DNA of 9,699 bases. Source: JBKPRX01 sp046734795. GTDB taxonomy: Bacteria > Actinomycetota > Thermoleophilia > Gaiellales > Gaiellaceae. Under the pieces are notes generated by a model that saw nothing but the letters and a program-made list of their open reading frames with translations, was not told the origin of the DNA and ran no database searches. The stretch is taken from positions 1 to 9,699 of the forward strand of contig JBKPRX010000002.1 of the NCBI GenBank assembly GCA_046734795.1, read 5' to 3'. Positions 1 through 5,781 of this stretch are shown here, in pieces (the stretch's first letter is position 1; the number at the start of each line of letters is the position of its first letter). The translations under genes and the position numbers were made by a program.

Positions 1-1
1 G

Positions 2-382
2 CTTGAGCTCGCTGCGGAGGCTAATCTCGAGGTCGTGGTGCTCCATGTCCTCGATGAGGCATCGCTACCGGCGTTCACCGATCAGGCTCAGCACGAGAAC
101 GAGGCGTGGGCGCGTGAGTTCCTCGAGCGCTACTGCCCCTCCGGGCTCGACGCGGTTCGGCTGGAGATACGGGTCGGCGATCCGGAGGAGCTCGTCCCGC
201 GGCTGGCCCAGGAAGTTGACGCCGATCTCATTGCCCTCGGGTGGTCACGCGAGCTCGGAGGCGGCCGCGCTTCGGTTGTGCGCGCGGCGCTCGCGCGTGC
301 TCACCGGCCGGTCCTTCTTTTGCCCGTGCAGCGCGAGGAGAGGAGAGGGCCATCCGCAAGGTTGCAATCGTCGCGCGCCTGA
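2..382 (+). CDS. Universal stress protein (UspA family), 3' part
   Basis: The frame is open from the window edge, so the N-terminus is missing; 126 residues remain. It has the second half of a Usp alpha/beta fold: a strand 'VVVLHVL', a helical stretch with EAWAREFLERY, a strand 'RLEIRVGDP', then 'VDADLIALGWSRE' and the C-terminal strand 'RPVLLLPV'. Usp proteins are cytoplasmic dimers, many of which bind ATP through a G-x2-G-x9-G(S/T) motif. Here the corresponding stretch reads GWSRELGGGRASVVRAA, only loosely matching, so ATP binding is uncertain. The last ~14 residues after the strand are Arg/Ser-rich and lie where the next gene's ribosome-binding site and start overlap this one, so they are probably an unstructured tail. 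The family call is firm; the role in this organism is unknown. Confidence 0.85.
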   Translation, partial: LELAAEANLEVVVLHVLDEASLPAFTDQAQHENEAWAREFLERYCPSGLDAVRLEIRVGDPEELVPRLAQEVDADLIALGWSRELGGGRASVVRAALARAHRPVLLLPVQREERRGPSARLQSSRA

Positions 383-657
383 AGCCGGGCGCCGAAGAGG
401 CCGCCGCCGACCTCCTCGCCGCAGGGCCACCTTTCGACCCGGGCATCCGTGGCCTGACCGCGCACAGCGCCTTCCTCTCCGCGGGCGAGGTTGTGTTCGT
501 CTTCGAAGGAGCCGAGGTCGACGTTTTCCTCGATGACATCGTGGAAAACCCATTCGAGCCCACCGTCACGGCAGCGCTCGACCTGTGGCGCCCACTTATC
601 GATGGCAGCCCGAGAATCGCACGCCCGCAATACGACTGGAGTAGAGAAGCCGAGTGA
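352..657 (+). CDS. Small conserved-type protein, 101 aa, apparent ATC start
   Basis: The protein-like part begins 'IRKVAIVARLKPGAEE' and ends 'RIARPQYDWSREAE'. It has alternating short strands and helices (VAIVARL, EEAAADLLAAG, EVVFVFEG, VTAALDLWRPLI), resembling a small ferredoxin-like alpha/beta domain; I do not recognise a named function. The start is chosen at ATC 352 because AGGAG at 341-345 lies 6 nt upstream and the expected first residues (I/M-RKVAIVARLKPG) begin exactly there. The only upstream in-frame start is GTG 241, which would add 37 Arg/Ala-rich residues that look like a shadow of the stress protein gene. No ATG, GTG or TTG in this frame lies between 241 and 352. The gene overlaps the stress protein by 31 nt and is probably translationally coupled to it. 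Reality of the gene is likely; the start is less sure. Confidence 0.68.
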   Translation: MRKVAIVARLKPGAEEAAADLLAAGPPFDPGIRGLTAHSAFLSAGEVVFVFEGAEVDVFLDDIVENPFEPTVTAALDLWRPLIDGSPRIARPQYDWSREAE

Positions 658-848
658 AGCTCAATCCCGCGCTCGGATCCCGCGGTTCAAGTGGACATGG
701 ACGCTGTTGTGCCCCGGAGTGGCTCGAAGGCGGAGAGTTTGGGTACGCGCTCGCTAACGCTTAGGGGCCTTGCCCATGACGCACGCCCGAGGAGATCCGG
801 GTTGAAGACTTTGAAGCCGCGCTGGGTGAGCTGCGGCGTTCGCGTCAT
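658..848. other. Convergent intergenic region
   Basis: This stretch lies between the 3' ends of the small + gene and the cytochrome c gene. Apart from the hairpin at 816-837 I see no gene. The segment near 720-775 has tRNA-like words (GTGGCTCGAAGGCGG) but no acceptor or T arm that folds. Confidence 0.5.
816..837 (-). terminator. Hairpin after cytochrome c stop, possible terminator
   Basis: GCCGC+GCT pairs with AGC+GCGGC (8 bp, one bulged T) around a GGGTG loop. It begins 11 nt past the TAG of the cytochrome c gene on the minus strand and lies between two convergent genes. There is no proper T-run after it (only TTCAAAGTCTTC), so intrinsic termination is plausible but unproven. Confidence 0.4.
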
Positions 849-1631
849 CTAGTCCGTCTTCAAGGTCTTGATGTAGGTGACGAGCGCGTCCAGTTGATCG
901 CTGGAGAGAATGCCACCCCAGTGCGGCATGCTCACGATTGGAGCGCTGCCAAGGACGCTGCCGGTGCGGATGATCTCCTTGATCTTCGCGTCGGTGTTGA
1001 ACTCGCTGAAAAAATCCGCGCCTGAGAGAGGTGGAATCGTCTTGTCTGGCGATTGCGGGTTCGGGACGCCGCCAAGCCCGTTCGGGCCGTGGCAGTTGAT
1101 GCACCCGTACTTGCCATAGAGCGCCGCGCCCGCGACGGCTGCACCTTGGTCGGTCGGGACGAGCGACGGCTCTGCCCCTACTACTGCAGGTAGACCGGCC
1201 CGAATGTAGGCGACGAGGTCGGAAACCTGTTGCTTCGAGACGACCTCACCCCAGACCGGCATGTAGGGCTTGGTTGGGTTTGCCGATTCTCCGAGGCCGT
1301 GGTTGATGATGTGCTCGAGTTGGGCAACCGTCAAATCACCCGCTCCGGTCAGCGCAGGCACATCGGGAGAAACACCTCCTTGCCCCTGCTCACCATGGCA
1401 CTGAGCACACGCGAACTGGACAAAATCATGCCCGCCGGCTGCCACCTGCTCGCTCACGGGCTGAGCAGTCGTCGTGCTCGCCACCGATGTCGCGGCGCCC
1501 TGGGACTTGCTCGAGGCGATACCCATCTCGTGACCGACGAACCAACCAATCAGGCCGGTGACGGCCGCCACGGTGAGGACGACGAGCATGACGACGCCTT
1601 CCCACGTCGCTGGCGACATTTGCCTCTTCAT
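849..1631 (-). CDS. Membrane-anchored diheme cytochrome c, 260 aa
   Basis: A single N-terminal membrane segment (about residues 11-33, rich in V/L/A/G) acts as an uncleaved anchor, followed by a Ser/Thr/Ala linker (40-62) and two tandem class I cytochrome c domains outside the membrane. Heme-binding sites are CAQCH at 75-79 and CINCH at 177-181. The probable axial methionines are M124 in KPYMPVWG and M235 in VSMPHWGG. Each domain ends in the usual helix ('LVAYIRAGLP', 'LVTYIKTLKTD'). Such proteins carry electrons between a membrane quinol or heme complex and a terminal acceptor. No oxidase or bc1 gene is visible beside it, but heme b proteins and ApbE lie 1-4 kb away. The start is ATG 1631; ATG at codon 5 is an alternative with AAGAGG just upstream. 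The fold and heme sites are clear; the physiological partner is not. Confidence 0.93.
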   Translation of the reverse strand: MKRQMSPATWEGVVMLVVLTVAAVTGLIGWFVGHEMGIASSKSQGAATSVASTTTAQPVSEQVAAGGHDFVQFACAQCHGEQGQGGVSPDVPALTGAGDLTVAQLEHIINHGLGESANPTKPYMPVWGEVVSKQQVSDLVAYIRAGLPAVVGAEPSLVPTDQGAAVAGAALYGKYGCINCHGPNGLGGVPNPQSPDKTIPPLSGADFFSEFNTDAKIKEIIRTGSVLGSAPIVSMPHWGGILSSDQLDALVTYIKTLKTD

Positions 1632-2138
1632 TGGCAGAGCCTCGCGGAGCTCGCGCGCACGCCGTGCCTCCTCACCGCATTAAGGGCAGGGCGCTAGGTT
1701 AGCCCCTTCCGGGAGCATTCACCAGCTGCGCCGGGCGCCCCGGTCGACGTCTGGCAAACGTAACGAAGACGACGTGCCGGGCGCGAGTGAGAGCTGATGC
1801 CGACGCCACCGGCGGTCGCCGCGGCGAGCACACGACGACCCGGGAAAGTGCCACGACGATAAGGAGCACCAGCACTTACCGGCGAAGACGGGCGTTCTCC
1901 TACATCGACACGCTAAGCGCGCCGTCGAAGAGAGGCTTGTCTGGTTCGAGGAGTCAGGGTACGAGCCCTTGCCGACGAGCCCTCGAGTTGAACGCCTTCA
2001 TGGCAGATGTGTCCGGCCTGCTCTGCTCCGCGAGGGGGTTCTGATCAGAACCTTGGGCCCCACACCGAGCACATCCGCACCAGGCCTGTGCACCGGTGTT
2101 GCAAGGGCGCGGTGAGGCTTGGACGGCTAGGTGAGGAC
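1632..2138. other. ~500-nt region without a convincing gene
   Basis: No frame on either strand has both a credible start and protein-like content throughout. The ORF 1787-2044 (+) is Arg/Ser/Thr-rich and looks like a shadow. A different + frame, 1798-2115, is open for about 105 codons and protein-like between 1852 and 2040, but it has no usable start (see the pseudogene entry). A small hairpin CCGGG/CCCGG sits at 1731-1743. The promoter of the cytochrome c gene should lie near 1640-1720, but I cannot point to clear -10/-35 boxes. Confidence 0.5.
1798..2115 (+). pseudogene. Possible decayed coding frame, no start codon
   Basis: The frame after the TGA at 1795-1797 stays open to the TGA at 2113-2115. 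Between about 1852 and 2030 it reads like protein: DDKEHQHLPAKTG, then HAKRAVEERLVWFEESGYEP, then PRVERLHGR. The acidic/basic helix-like pattern and W/F/Y content differ from the Arg/Ser-rich competing frame. No in-frame ATG, GTG or TTG precedes this stretch, so it may be a gene remnant that lost its 5' end, or chance openness in GC-rich DNA. I do not recognise a family. Confidence 0.22.
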
Positions 2139-2333
2139 TCAGCGCGCCGTTCCACCTCGGCCTCGATCATTGAATGAGATGACGACCAGCGCTGCTCCAA
2201 CCGCAATCATTGCGAAGGGAATCACGGACGTGGTCTCGGCGAAAAAGACTAGTGCTACTCCGACGACAAAATAGGCGACCGCCCCAGAGAGCAGAAGCAG
2301 TTCGTTCGGAAGCTGATTCAGATGGCGTCTCAT
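2139..2333 (-). CDS. Small two-TM membrane protein, 64 aa
   Basis: The protein has two hydrophobic segments, about residues 12-31 (LLLLSGAVAYFVVGVALVFF) and 36-53 (ending VGAALVVISF), joined by a short ETTSV turn. A basic N-terminus (MRRHLNQ) and a basic tail (NDRGRGGTAR) suggest that both ends face the cytoplasm. ATG 2333 is preceded by a perfect AGGAGG 9 nt upstream, one of the best ribosome-binding sites in the window, which supports a real gene. The function is unknown; small two-TM proteins of this type are often accessory or envelope proteins. It follows the cytochrome-b-like gene on the same strand after 212 nt, and the interval forms several hairpins. Confidence 0.6.
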   Translation of the reverse strand: MRRHLNQLPNELLLLSGAVAYFVVGVALVFFAETTSVIPFAMIAVGAALVVISFNDRGRGGTAR

Positions 2334-2530
2334 TGTCCTTCGCCTCCTTCCTATCTCGGAGGCTACGAACCTTTTTCGAGCCCGGCATCAGGGGCGACCC
2401 CTGTTTCCAAGTAGGTAGAAAAGAGAAGTCGGGCGCAAGACGCCTGCGGTTGAACCGGCCAAAACGAGCCGGGCGAAAGCGCCGATGACTCGTAGGCAGT
2501 TCTCGGGCCTTCGACCAGTTCTCGGGCCGC
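2334..2530 (-). promoter_or_regulatory. Hairpin-rich leader upstream of the 64-aa gene
   Basis: Several short inverted repeats fall in one 200-nt leader. CAGGGG/CCCCTG (2389-2403) has a 3-nt loop. GCCTCC (2342-2347) pairs with GGAGGC (2358-2363), and on the minus-strand transcript this pairing would occupy the AGGAGG ribosome-binding site. CGAA/TTCG lies at 2366-2378. Two GGCG/CGCC stems and a CGGT/ACCG stem lie further upstream (about 2435-2485). This could be a cis-acting regulatory RNA, the 3' UTR of the cytochrome-b-like gene, or chance structure in GC-rich DNA. It matches no riboswitch I recognise. Confidence 0.35.
2497..2528. repeat. 13-bp direct repeat, two copies, 19-bp period
   Basis: CAGTTCTCGGGCC occurs at 2497-2509 and exactly again at 2516-2528, just past the 3' end of the cytochrome-b-like gene. 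It could be a binding site or a small local duplication. Confidence 0.6.
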
Positions 2531-2545
2531 TTGGGCACAGCCGCT

Positions 2546-3130
2546 CTACGTGAAGCGGTCGTGGAGGGTCGTCTCGTCGGCGACCCAGAAGCCGATGACG
2601 AGCGCCGCGCCGACGAGGCTGACGCGCACGGCGAAGCCTGGGGCTCTACGGTCGAAGATCAGCCCGGGCAGCCGCCATACGTAGACGATGACATGGGTCG
2701 AGGCGAGCGCGAGCCAGACCACGAAGCTCGTCTTGTGGACGCCGACCCAGGCTCCTGCCCGCTCGCCACTCGCGAGCAGATAAGCGCCCGAGCCGACCAC
2801 GACCCCCGTCGCGGCGACGAGAAGCGGGGCGAGGAGCCGCATGGGGAGCCAGGGCGGGCCGTTCTCTCGGTAGGCCGGATGGCTGGTGTAGTAGCGCATG
2901 AAACGGTAGCCGTTGCTGGCGAGCTTCAGGCCAATGGCCGGGATCAGCATGACCCCGATGAACATGTGAAGCGTGAGGAGAGGCCGGATGAAGAGGATCG
3001 TCGCGCCCTCCACTGCTAGCAAGAGGAGGACGAGGACCGCAGCGGTCGCGGTGAGCCGCTCGTTGCCCTCCGGTCCGCCGGTTCGCATCGAGCCATCGTA
3101 CCCATGAACTAGGGCATCGAAGAGCTTCAC
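2546..3130 (-). CDS. Five-TM cytochrome-b-like membrane protein, 194 aa
   Basis: Hydrophobic segments lie at about residues 27-48, 53-72, 98-120, 130-152 and 167-185. Histidines placed as heme ligands are H55 (LLTLHMFIGV, start of TM2), H132 (VGVHKTSFVV) and H146 (ASTHVIVYVW) in TM4. The TM4 pair is 14 residues apart, a spacing used by b-type heme proteins. The motif NGYRFMRYYTSHPAY between TM2 and TM3 resembles small actinobacterial DUF4405/cytochrome b561-like proteins, which pass electrons across the membrane. The start is GTG 3130 with only a weak ribosome-binding site; ATG at codon 15 is an alternative that would remove a polar N-terminus. It is divergent from the ApbE cluster, consistent with a shared redox role. 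The exact family and heme number are inference. Confidence 0.72.
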   Translation of the reverse strand: MKLFDALVHGYDGSMRTGGPEGNERLTATAAVLVLLLLAVEGATILFIRPLLTLHMFIGVMLIPAIGLKLASNGYRFMRYYTSHPAYRENGPPWLPMRLLAPLLVAATGVVVGSGAYLLASGERAGAWVGVHKTSFVVWLALASTHVIVYVWRLPGLIFDRRAPGFAVRVSLVGAALVIGFWVADETTLHDRFT

Positions 3131-3318
3131 TGACGCGCTTCACATGGACGCAACTCCGCGGCAGAAACGCAAAGGGTCGTCACCGCAAAGCCTTTGGGCG
3201 AACAACTCCCCGGCTCGAGCCCACGGTCGGAGTCGGCCGCGTTGATGGGGAGATTGAGCTGCGGTTAAGCCGACATCGCTCTCATCGAATTCTTAGCCGT
3301 CACAGCTTCACTGTCAGC
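3131..3318. promoter_or_regulatory. Divergent promoter region of the redox genes
   Basis: This 188-nt gap separates two divergent transcription units and must hold their promoters. CGCAAAG occurs at 3168-3174 and again at 3184-3190 (16-bp period). The second copy is part of the palindrome CAAAG-C-CTTTG at 3186-3196, a possible operator. The segment 3241-3296 is less GC-rich, with TTGATG, TTAAGC and TTCTTAG, and may contain the + strand promoter. No box is convincing alone. Confidence 0.4.
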
Positions 3319-3591
3319 GTGGCCAGACCCGACGGCCCGCATGAGTCGAGACGGATCGCGACGCGACGGAGATCGCGCTCGGCGAAGCGATGGATCGCCG
3401 GCATTGCAGTGGTGGGCTTCGGGGGGACCATGGCGCTCGCGCGCGTGACGTACGCCGGGCACTCGAAGCATGGCACCGGTTCCCTTTCGATGCCCCAGCC
3501 GCTGTATCAGGCCCTCCGCCAGAACCTCCTTCAGGCGGGCGTCCTCGCGCCCGCGACCGCGCCTCCCGATGCCAGCACGAACAGCTCGTGA
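3319..3591 (+). CDS. Small single-TM protein preceding apbE, 90 aa
   Basis: An Arg-rich N-terminus (RRIATRRRSRSAKR, residues 11-24) precedes one hydrophobic segment (about 25-46), a typical signal-anchor arrangement that places the C-terminal ~45 residues outside. That tail includes a GTGSLSMPQPLYQ stretch, a helix-like LYQALRQNLLQAG and an Ala/Pro/Ser end. The start GTG 3319 has no clear ribosome-binding site. The stop TGA (3589-3591) overlaps the GTG of apbE in GTGA, so the two are almost certainly co-translated. I recognise no family. Possibilities are a membrane tether or partner for the next proteins, or, because GTGSLS loosely resembles a flavinylation site ([S/T]-G-A-[S/T]-x-[S/T], here without the A), a flavin acceptor. 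The last idea is speculative. Confidence 0.55.
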   Translation: MARPDGPHESRRIATRRRSRSAKRWIAGIAVVGFGGTMALARVTYAGHSKHGTGSLSMPQPLYQALRQNLLQAGVLAPATAPPDASTNSS

Positions 3592-4439
3592 GCACGCAGC
3601 GCTTCACCTCGATGGGTTGCGAGATCGTTATCGGCGGCGCCGACACGGAAACGCGCGAGGCCGTCGAGGCGCTCTTTGCTGCGCGCGATCGAATCTTCAG
3701 CCGCTTTCGCATCGACAGCGAGCTCAACTCCGTCAATAGACGTGCGGGACGTCCGATTCACGTGTCGGAGGAGTTCGCGTCGATGCTCGGGACGGCACTC
3801 GCCGTCGCGCGCGAGAGCGAAGGCCTTGTCGTGCCGACCGTCGGCGCAGCGCTCGAAGCAGCCGGCTACGCCGCGGACTTCGTCCGGCTCCGGGACGATG
3901 GACGCGTTCCGCGAACGGTCCCCGTCCGTGACTGGCGAGCCGTGCAGCTGGTCGGGCGGCTGCTCTCCTTCCCCTACGGCGTGCAGCTTGACCTGAACGG
4001 TGTCGTGAAGGGCAAGACCGTCGATGACGCTGTCGCACTTCTTCTTGGGGATGGATTCGTCTCGGCGGGCGGGGACATCGCCGTACGCGGCAGTGCAGTC
4101 GTCTCGCTGCCGGAGCGGGAGGTCGTGCGGCTCGTCCGCGGCGCCCTCGCGACGAGCGGAACTGATCGACGCCGCTGGTACCGCGGCGGTCTTGTCCAGC
4201 ATCACCTGATCGATCCACGCACTGGGCGACCCTCGAGAGCGCGGTGGAAGCAGGTCAGCACATGTGGCGCGAGCTGTCTCGCTGCCGACCTTGCGGCGAA
4301 GGCCGGTTTCTTGCTCGACGGCGAGGGGCCGGAGTGGCTCGACGAGCGGGGGATTCCCGCACGTTTCGTTGCCCTGGACGGTGAAATCGTCGCGAACGCG
4401 GCTTGGCGCGCACTCGTTCCGGAGCACGCATGCACGTGA
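3588..4439 (+). CDS. apbE: FAD:protein FMN transferase (ApbE family), 283 aa
   Basis: ApbE enzymes cleave FAD with Mg2+ and link FMN covalently to a Ser/Thr of a partner protein. Family motifs appear in order: MGCE (9-12), FSRFRIDSELNSVN (37-50), VPTVG (82-86), DLNGVVKGKTVDDA (135-148), SAGGDIAVRG (159-168), ATSGTDRRRWY (188-198), HHLIDPRTGRPS (205-216) and the C-terminal AADLAAKAGFLLDG (232-245) that carries metal-binding acidic residues in the family. The start is GTG 3588, overlapping the previous stop; ATG 3612 would cut the first strand. Unlike many ApbE proteins it has no signal peptide or lipobox, so it is predicted cytoplasmic unless joined to the upstream TM protein by frameshifting. 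It overlaps the next gene by 10 nt. No FMN-binding-domain protein lies in the window, so the substrate is unknown. Two family positions are unusual: DLNG for DLGG, and a Cys pair in TCGASC. Confidence 0.92.
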   Translation: MSTQRFTSMGCEIVIGGADTETREAVEALFAARDRIFSRFRIDSELNSVNRRAGRPIHVSEEFASMLGTALAVARESEGLVVPTVGAALEAAGYAADFVRLRDDGRVPRTVPVRDWRAVQLVGRLLSFPYGVQLDLNGVVKGKTVDDAVALLLGDGFVSAGGDIAVRGSAVVSLPEREVVRLVRGALATSGTDRRRWYRGGLVQHHLIDPRTGRPSRARWKQVSTCGASCLAADLAAKAGFLLDGEGPEWLDERGIPARFVALDGEIVANAAWRALVPEHACT

Positions 4440-5407
4440 CATCGAACCCGCTCGACTGGTACGCCGCCCGTGCCGCCGGAATCGCTGCTTACGTCCTGCT
4501 GAGCTTCGTTGTCGTGGTCGGCTTGACGATGGCCCGAAACGCACGGCCGCGCGGGTGGCCGAAGTACGCGCTCGAGGACGTCCACCGCTTCGTGGGACTG
4601 CTTGTCGGAGCGTTCCTCGTCATCCACGTCCTCACAATTGCCGTCGACGCATGGCTGCCGTTCTCGTTCGCGGCGATAGTGGTGCCCTTCGTCTCGCGCT
4701 ACCGGCCGGTGTGGGTGGCTTTCGGGATCGTGGCGGCCGAGTTACTGATCGCTCTCGCCATCGCGAATCACTACCGCGATCGCCTTCCGTACCGATTCTG
4801 GCGTCGCACGCACTATTTGAACTTCGCGGTTTGGACCTTGGCGACGATTCACGGAATCGCGAGCGGGACCGATCGCAGCGCACCGTGGTTCCTAGCGCTT
4901 TACGCCCTTTCGACCGCAGCCGTCGGCGCGGCGACCGTATGGCGGTTCGGGAGAAACCGATCGTGGGCTGGGAAGAAGTCGGCACCTGGGGTTGCCGTCG
5001 CCGGGGCGGCTCTTGCCACGCTGGTCGTCGCACTCGGCGTGGGCCCGTTCCACTTCCACACGAAATCCTGGAATGTCGCCAGCTTCAGCGAGCGACTCGA
5101 CGGGCGCATCTCGGAAGTGACAGGCGTCACGCAGGGAATCGTCTCGATGGTTGGAGAGGGCACAGGCACGCAGCGTGTGCTCGTGCGCGCCGACCTGCTC
5201 GTACAACCGGGGCACATCGGGCGCACCGCCTTTCAGATGGAATATTTGCCGAGCGGCACGCGCTGCACCGGCACGGTCACGAGAGCGGAATCCACCGGCT
5301 TTGAGGCCGTTTGCAGGCTTCCGAACGGCCTTCGCCGCTTCGTCAGGGCGCAATGGCAGGGAACCGGCGGCAACCGGCTCGCCGGAACGATCTCGGCGCG
5401 ACCGTGA
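4430..5407 (+). CDS. Ferric-reductase-like heme membrane protein with C-terminal domain, 325 aa
   Basis: Five to six TM segments span about residues 13-36, 51-72, 77-88, 94-113, 126-146 and 150-171, with a further one at 186-205. Histidine pairs at H52/H66 and H128/H141, 13-14 residues apart in two helices, match the bis-heme b arrangement of ferric reductase-like/YedZ (MsrQ) proteins. Such proteins move electrons across the membrane. After the last TM, residues ~206-325 form a beta-rich extracytoplasmic domain (strands RVLVRADLLV, AFQMEYL, FVRAQWQ) with C279 and C295 as a possible disulfide. This domain is absent from YedZ and has no NAD(P)H or FAD motif, so the electron donor is elsewhere. 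The start ATG 4430 has GGAG 5 nt upstream and overlaps apbE; an upstream ATG at 4403 lacks support. Both heme sites are inferred from histidine position. Confidence 0.85.
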   Translation: MHVTSNPLDWYAARAAGIAAYVLLSFVVVVGLTMARNARPRGWPKYALEDVHRFVGLLVGAFLVIHVLTIAVDAWLPFSFAAIVVPFVSRYRPVWVAFGIVAAELLIALAIANHYRDRLPYRFWRRTHYLNFAVWTLATIHGIASGTDRSAPWFLALYALSTAAVGAATVWRFGRNRSWAGKKSAPGVAVAGAALATLVVALGVGPFHFHTKSWNVASFSERLDGRISEVTGVTQGIVSMVGEGTGTQRVLVRADLLVQPGHIGRTAFQMEYLPSGTRCTGTVTRAESTGFEAVCRLPNGLRRFVRAQWQGTGGNRLAGTISARP

Positions 5408-5512
5408 GTCCGCGCCCGATGGCTCCGTCTCCGCCCCCCAGGGTCGCTTCCCCAGCGGGAGCACCCATGTGGGTCGAGCCCGCGGCTGCACCTGAAGACG
5501 TTGGTCGACGCG

Positions 5513-5644
5513 CTAGCGGCGCGCAACTGGATTGGGCGTCGGGTCCGGCGGTAATGGGTCCAGCGGCGTGTGCGGTGGGATCGGGTCGGGATCCGGTGGC
5601 GGCGTCGGCTCGGGGGTGGGCGTCGGTGGGACGGGCTCGGTCAC
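5513..5644 (-). CDS. Possible Pro-rich micro-protein, 43 aa
   Basis: From GTG 5644 the frame reads VTEPVPPTPTPEPTPPPDPDP and continues with PP/DP/TP units to TAG at 5513. An AGGGGGA-like ribosome-binding site lies about 6 nt upstream of the GTG. The composition (Pro, Thr, Asp, Glu) is that of an extended linker, seen in short actinobacterial hypothetical proteins and in wall-spanning regions. A longer version from ATG 5737 has an unconvincing Arg-rich N-terminus. Low-complexity sequence in GC-rich DNA can also stay open by chance, so this is a weak call. Confidence 0.35.
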   Translation of the reverse strand: MTEPVPPTPTPEPTPPPDPDPIPPHTPLDPLPPDPTPNPVARR

Positions 5645-5760
5645 GTCTTTCCCCCTTCGGCTGGCGGGCCTGACCCGCAGCGTACTCGGGGCCACGCCGT
5701 GCCCGCCAGGATTCGGGCATTCGTTCCGACGCCACATGGCGCGATTGAAAGTGCGTACGC

Positions 5761-5781
5761 CTGGCTACTCCGGGTAGCCGG
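5761..5781 (-). terminator. Hairpin between convergent genes, likely terminator
   Basis: GGCTAC (5763-5768) pairs perfectly with GTAGCC (5774-5779) around TCCGG, extended outward by a T-G wobble and a C-G pair. It lies 32 nt past the stop of the 6-TM gene (minus strand) and could also act on transcripts from the ferric-reductase-like gene. No T-run follows on either strand. Confidence 0.5.

Noticed and set aside
710..800. tRNA-Ser/Leu-like words (GTGGCTCGAAGGCGG, GGTACGCGCTCGCTAACGC)
   Set aside because: No matching acceptor stem and no T-arm with a foldable GTTCNANNC; treated as chance similarity.
1230..1697. 155-aa + strand ORF
   Set aside because: Antisense to the cytochrome c gene with clear heme motifs; composition is a shadow (Arg/His/Leu).
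2167..2538. 123-aa minus strand ORF overlapping the 64-aa gene
   Set aside because: Arg/Ser-rich without domain-like pattern; the 64-aa frame has the TM helices and the strong ribosome-binding site.
3531..4544. 337-aa minus strand ORF
   Set aside because: Runs antisense to apbE, whose family motifs are complete; the protein is low-quality Arg/Ala-rich sequence.
5532..5777. Gly/Ser-rich 81-aa + strand ORF
   Set aside because: Exact antisense of the Pro-rich minus frame; no ribosome-binding site found; Gly-rich composition follows from CCN/GGN complementarity.
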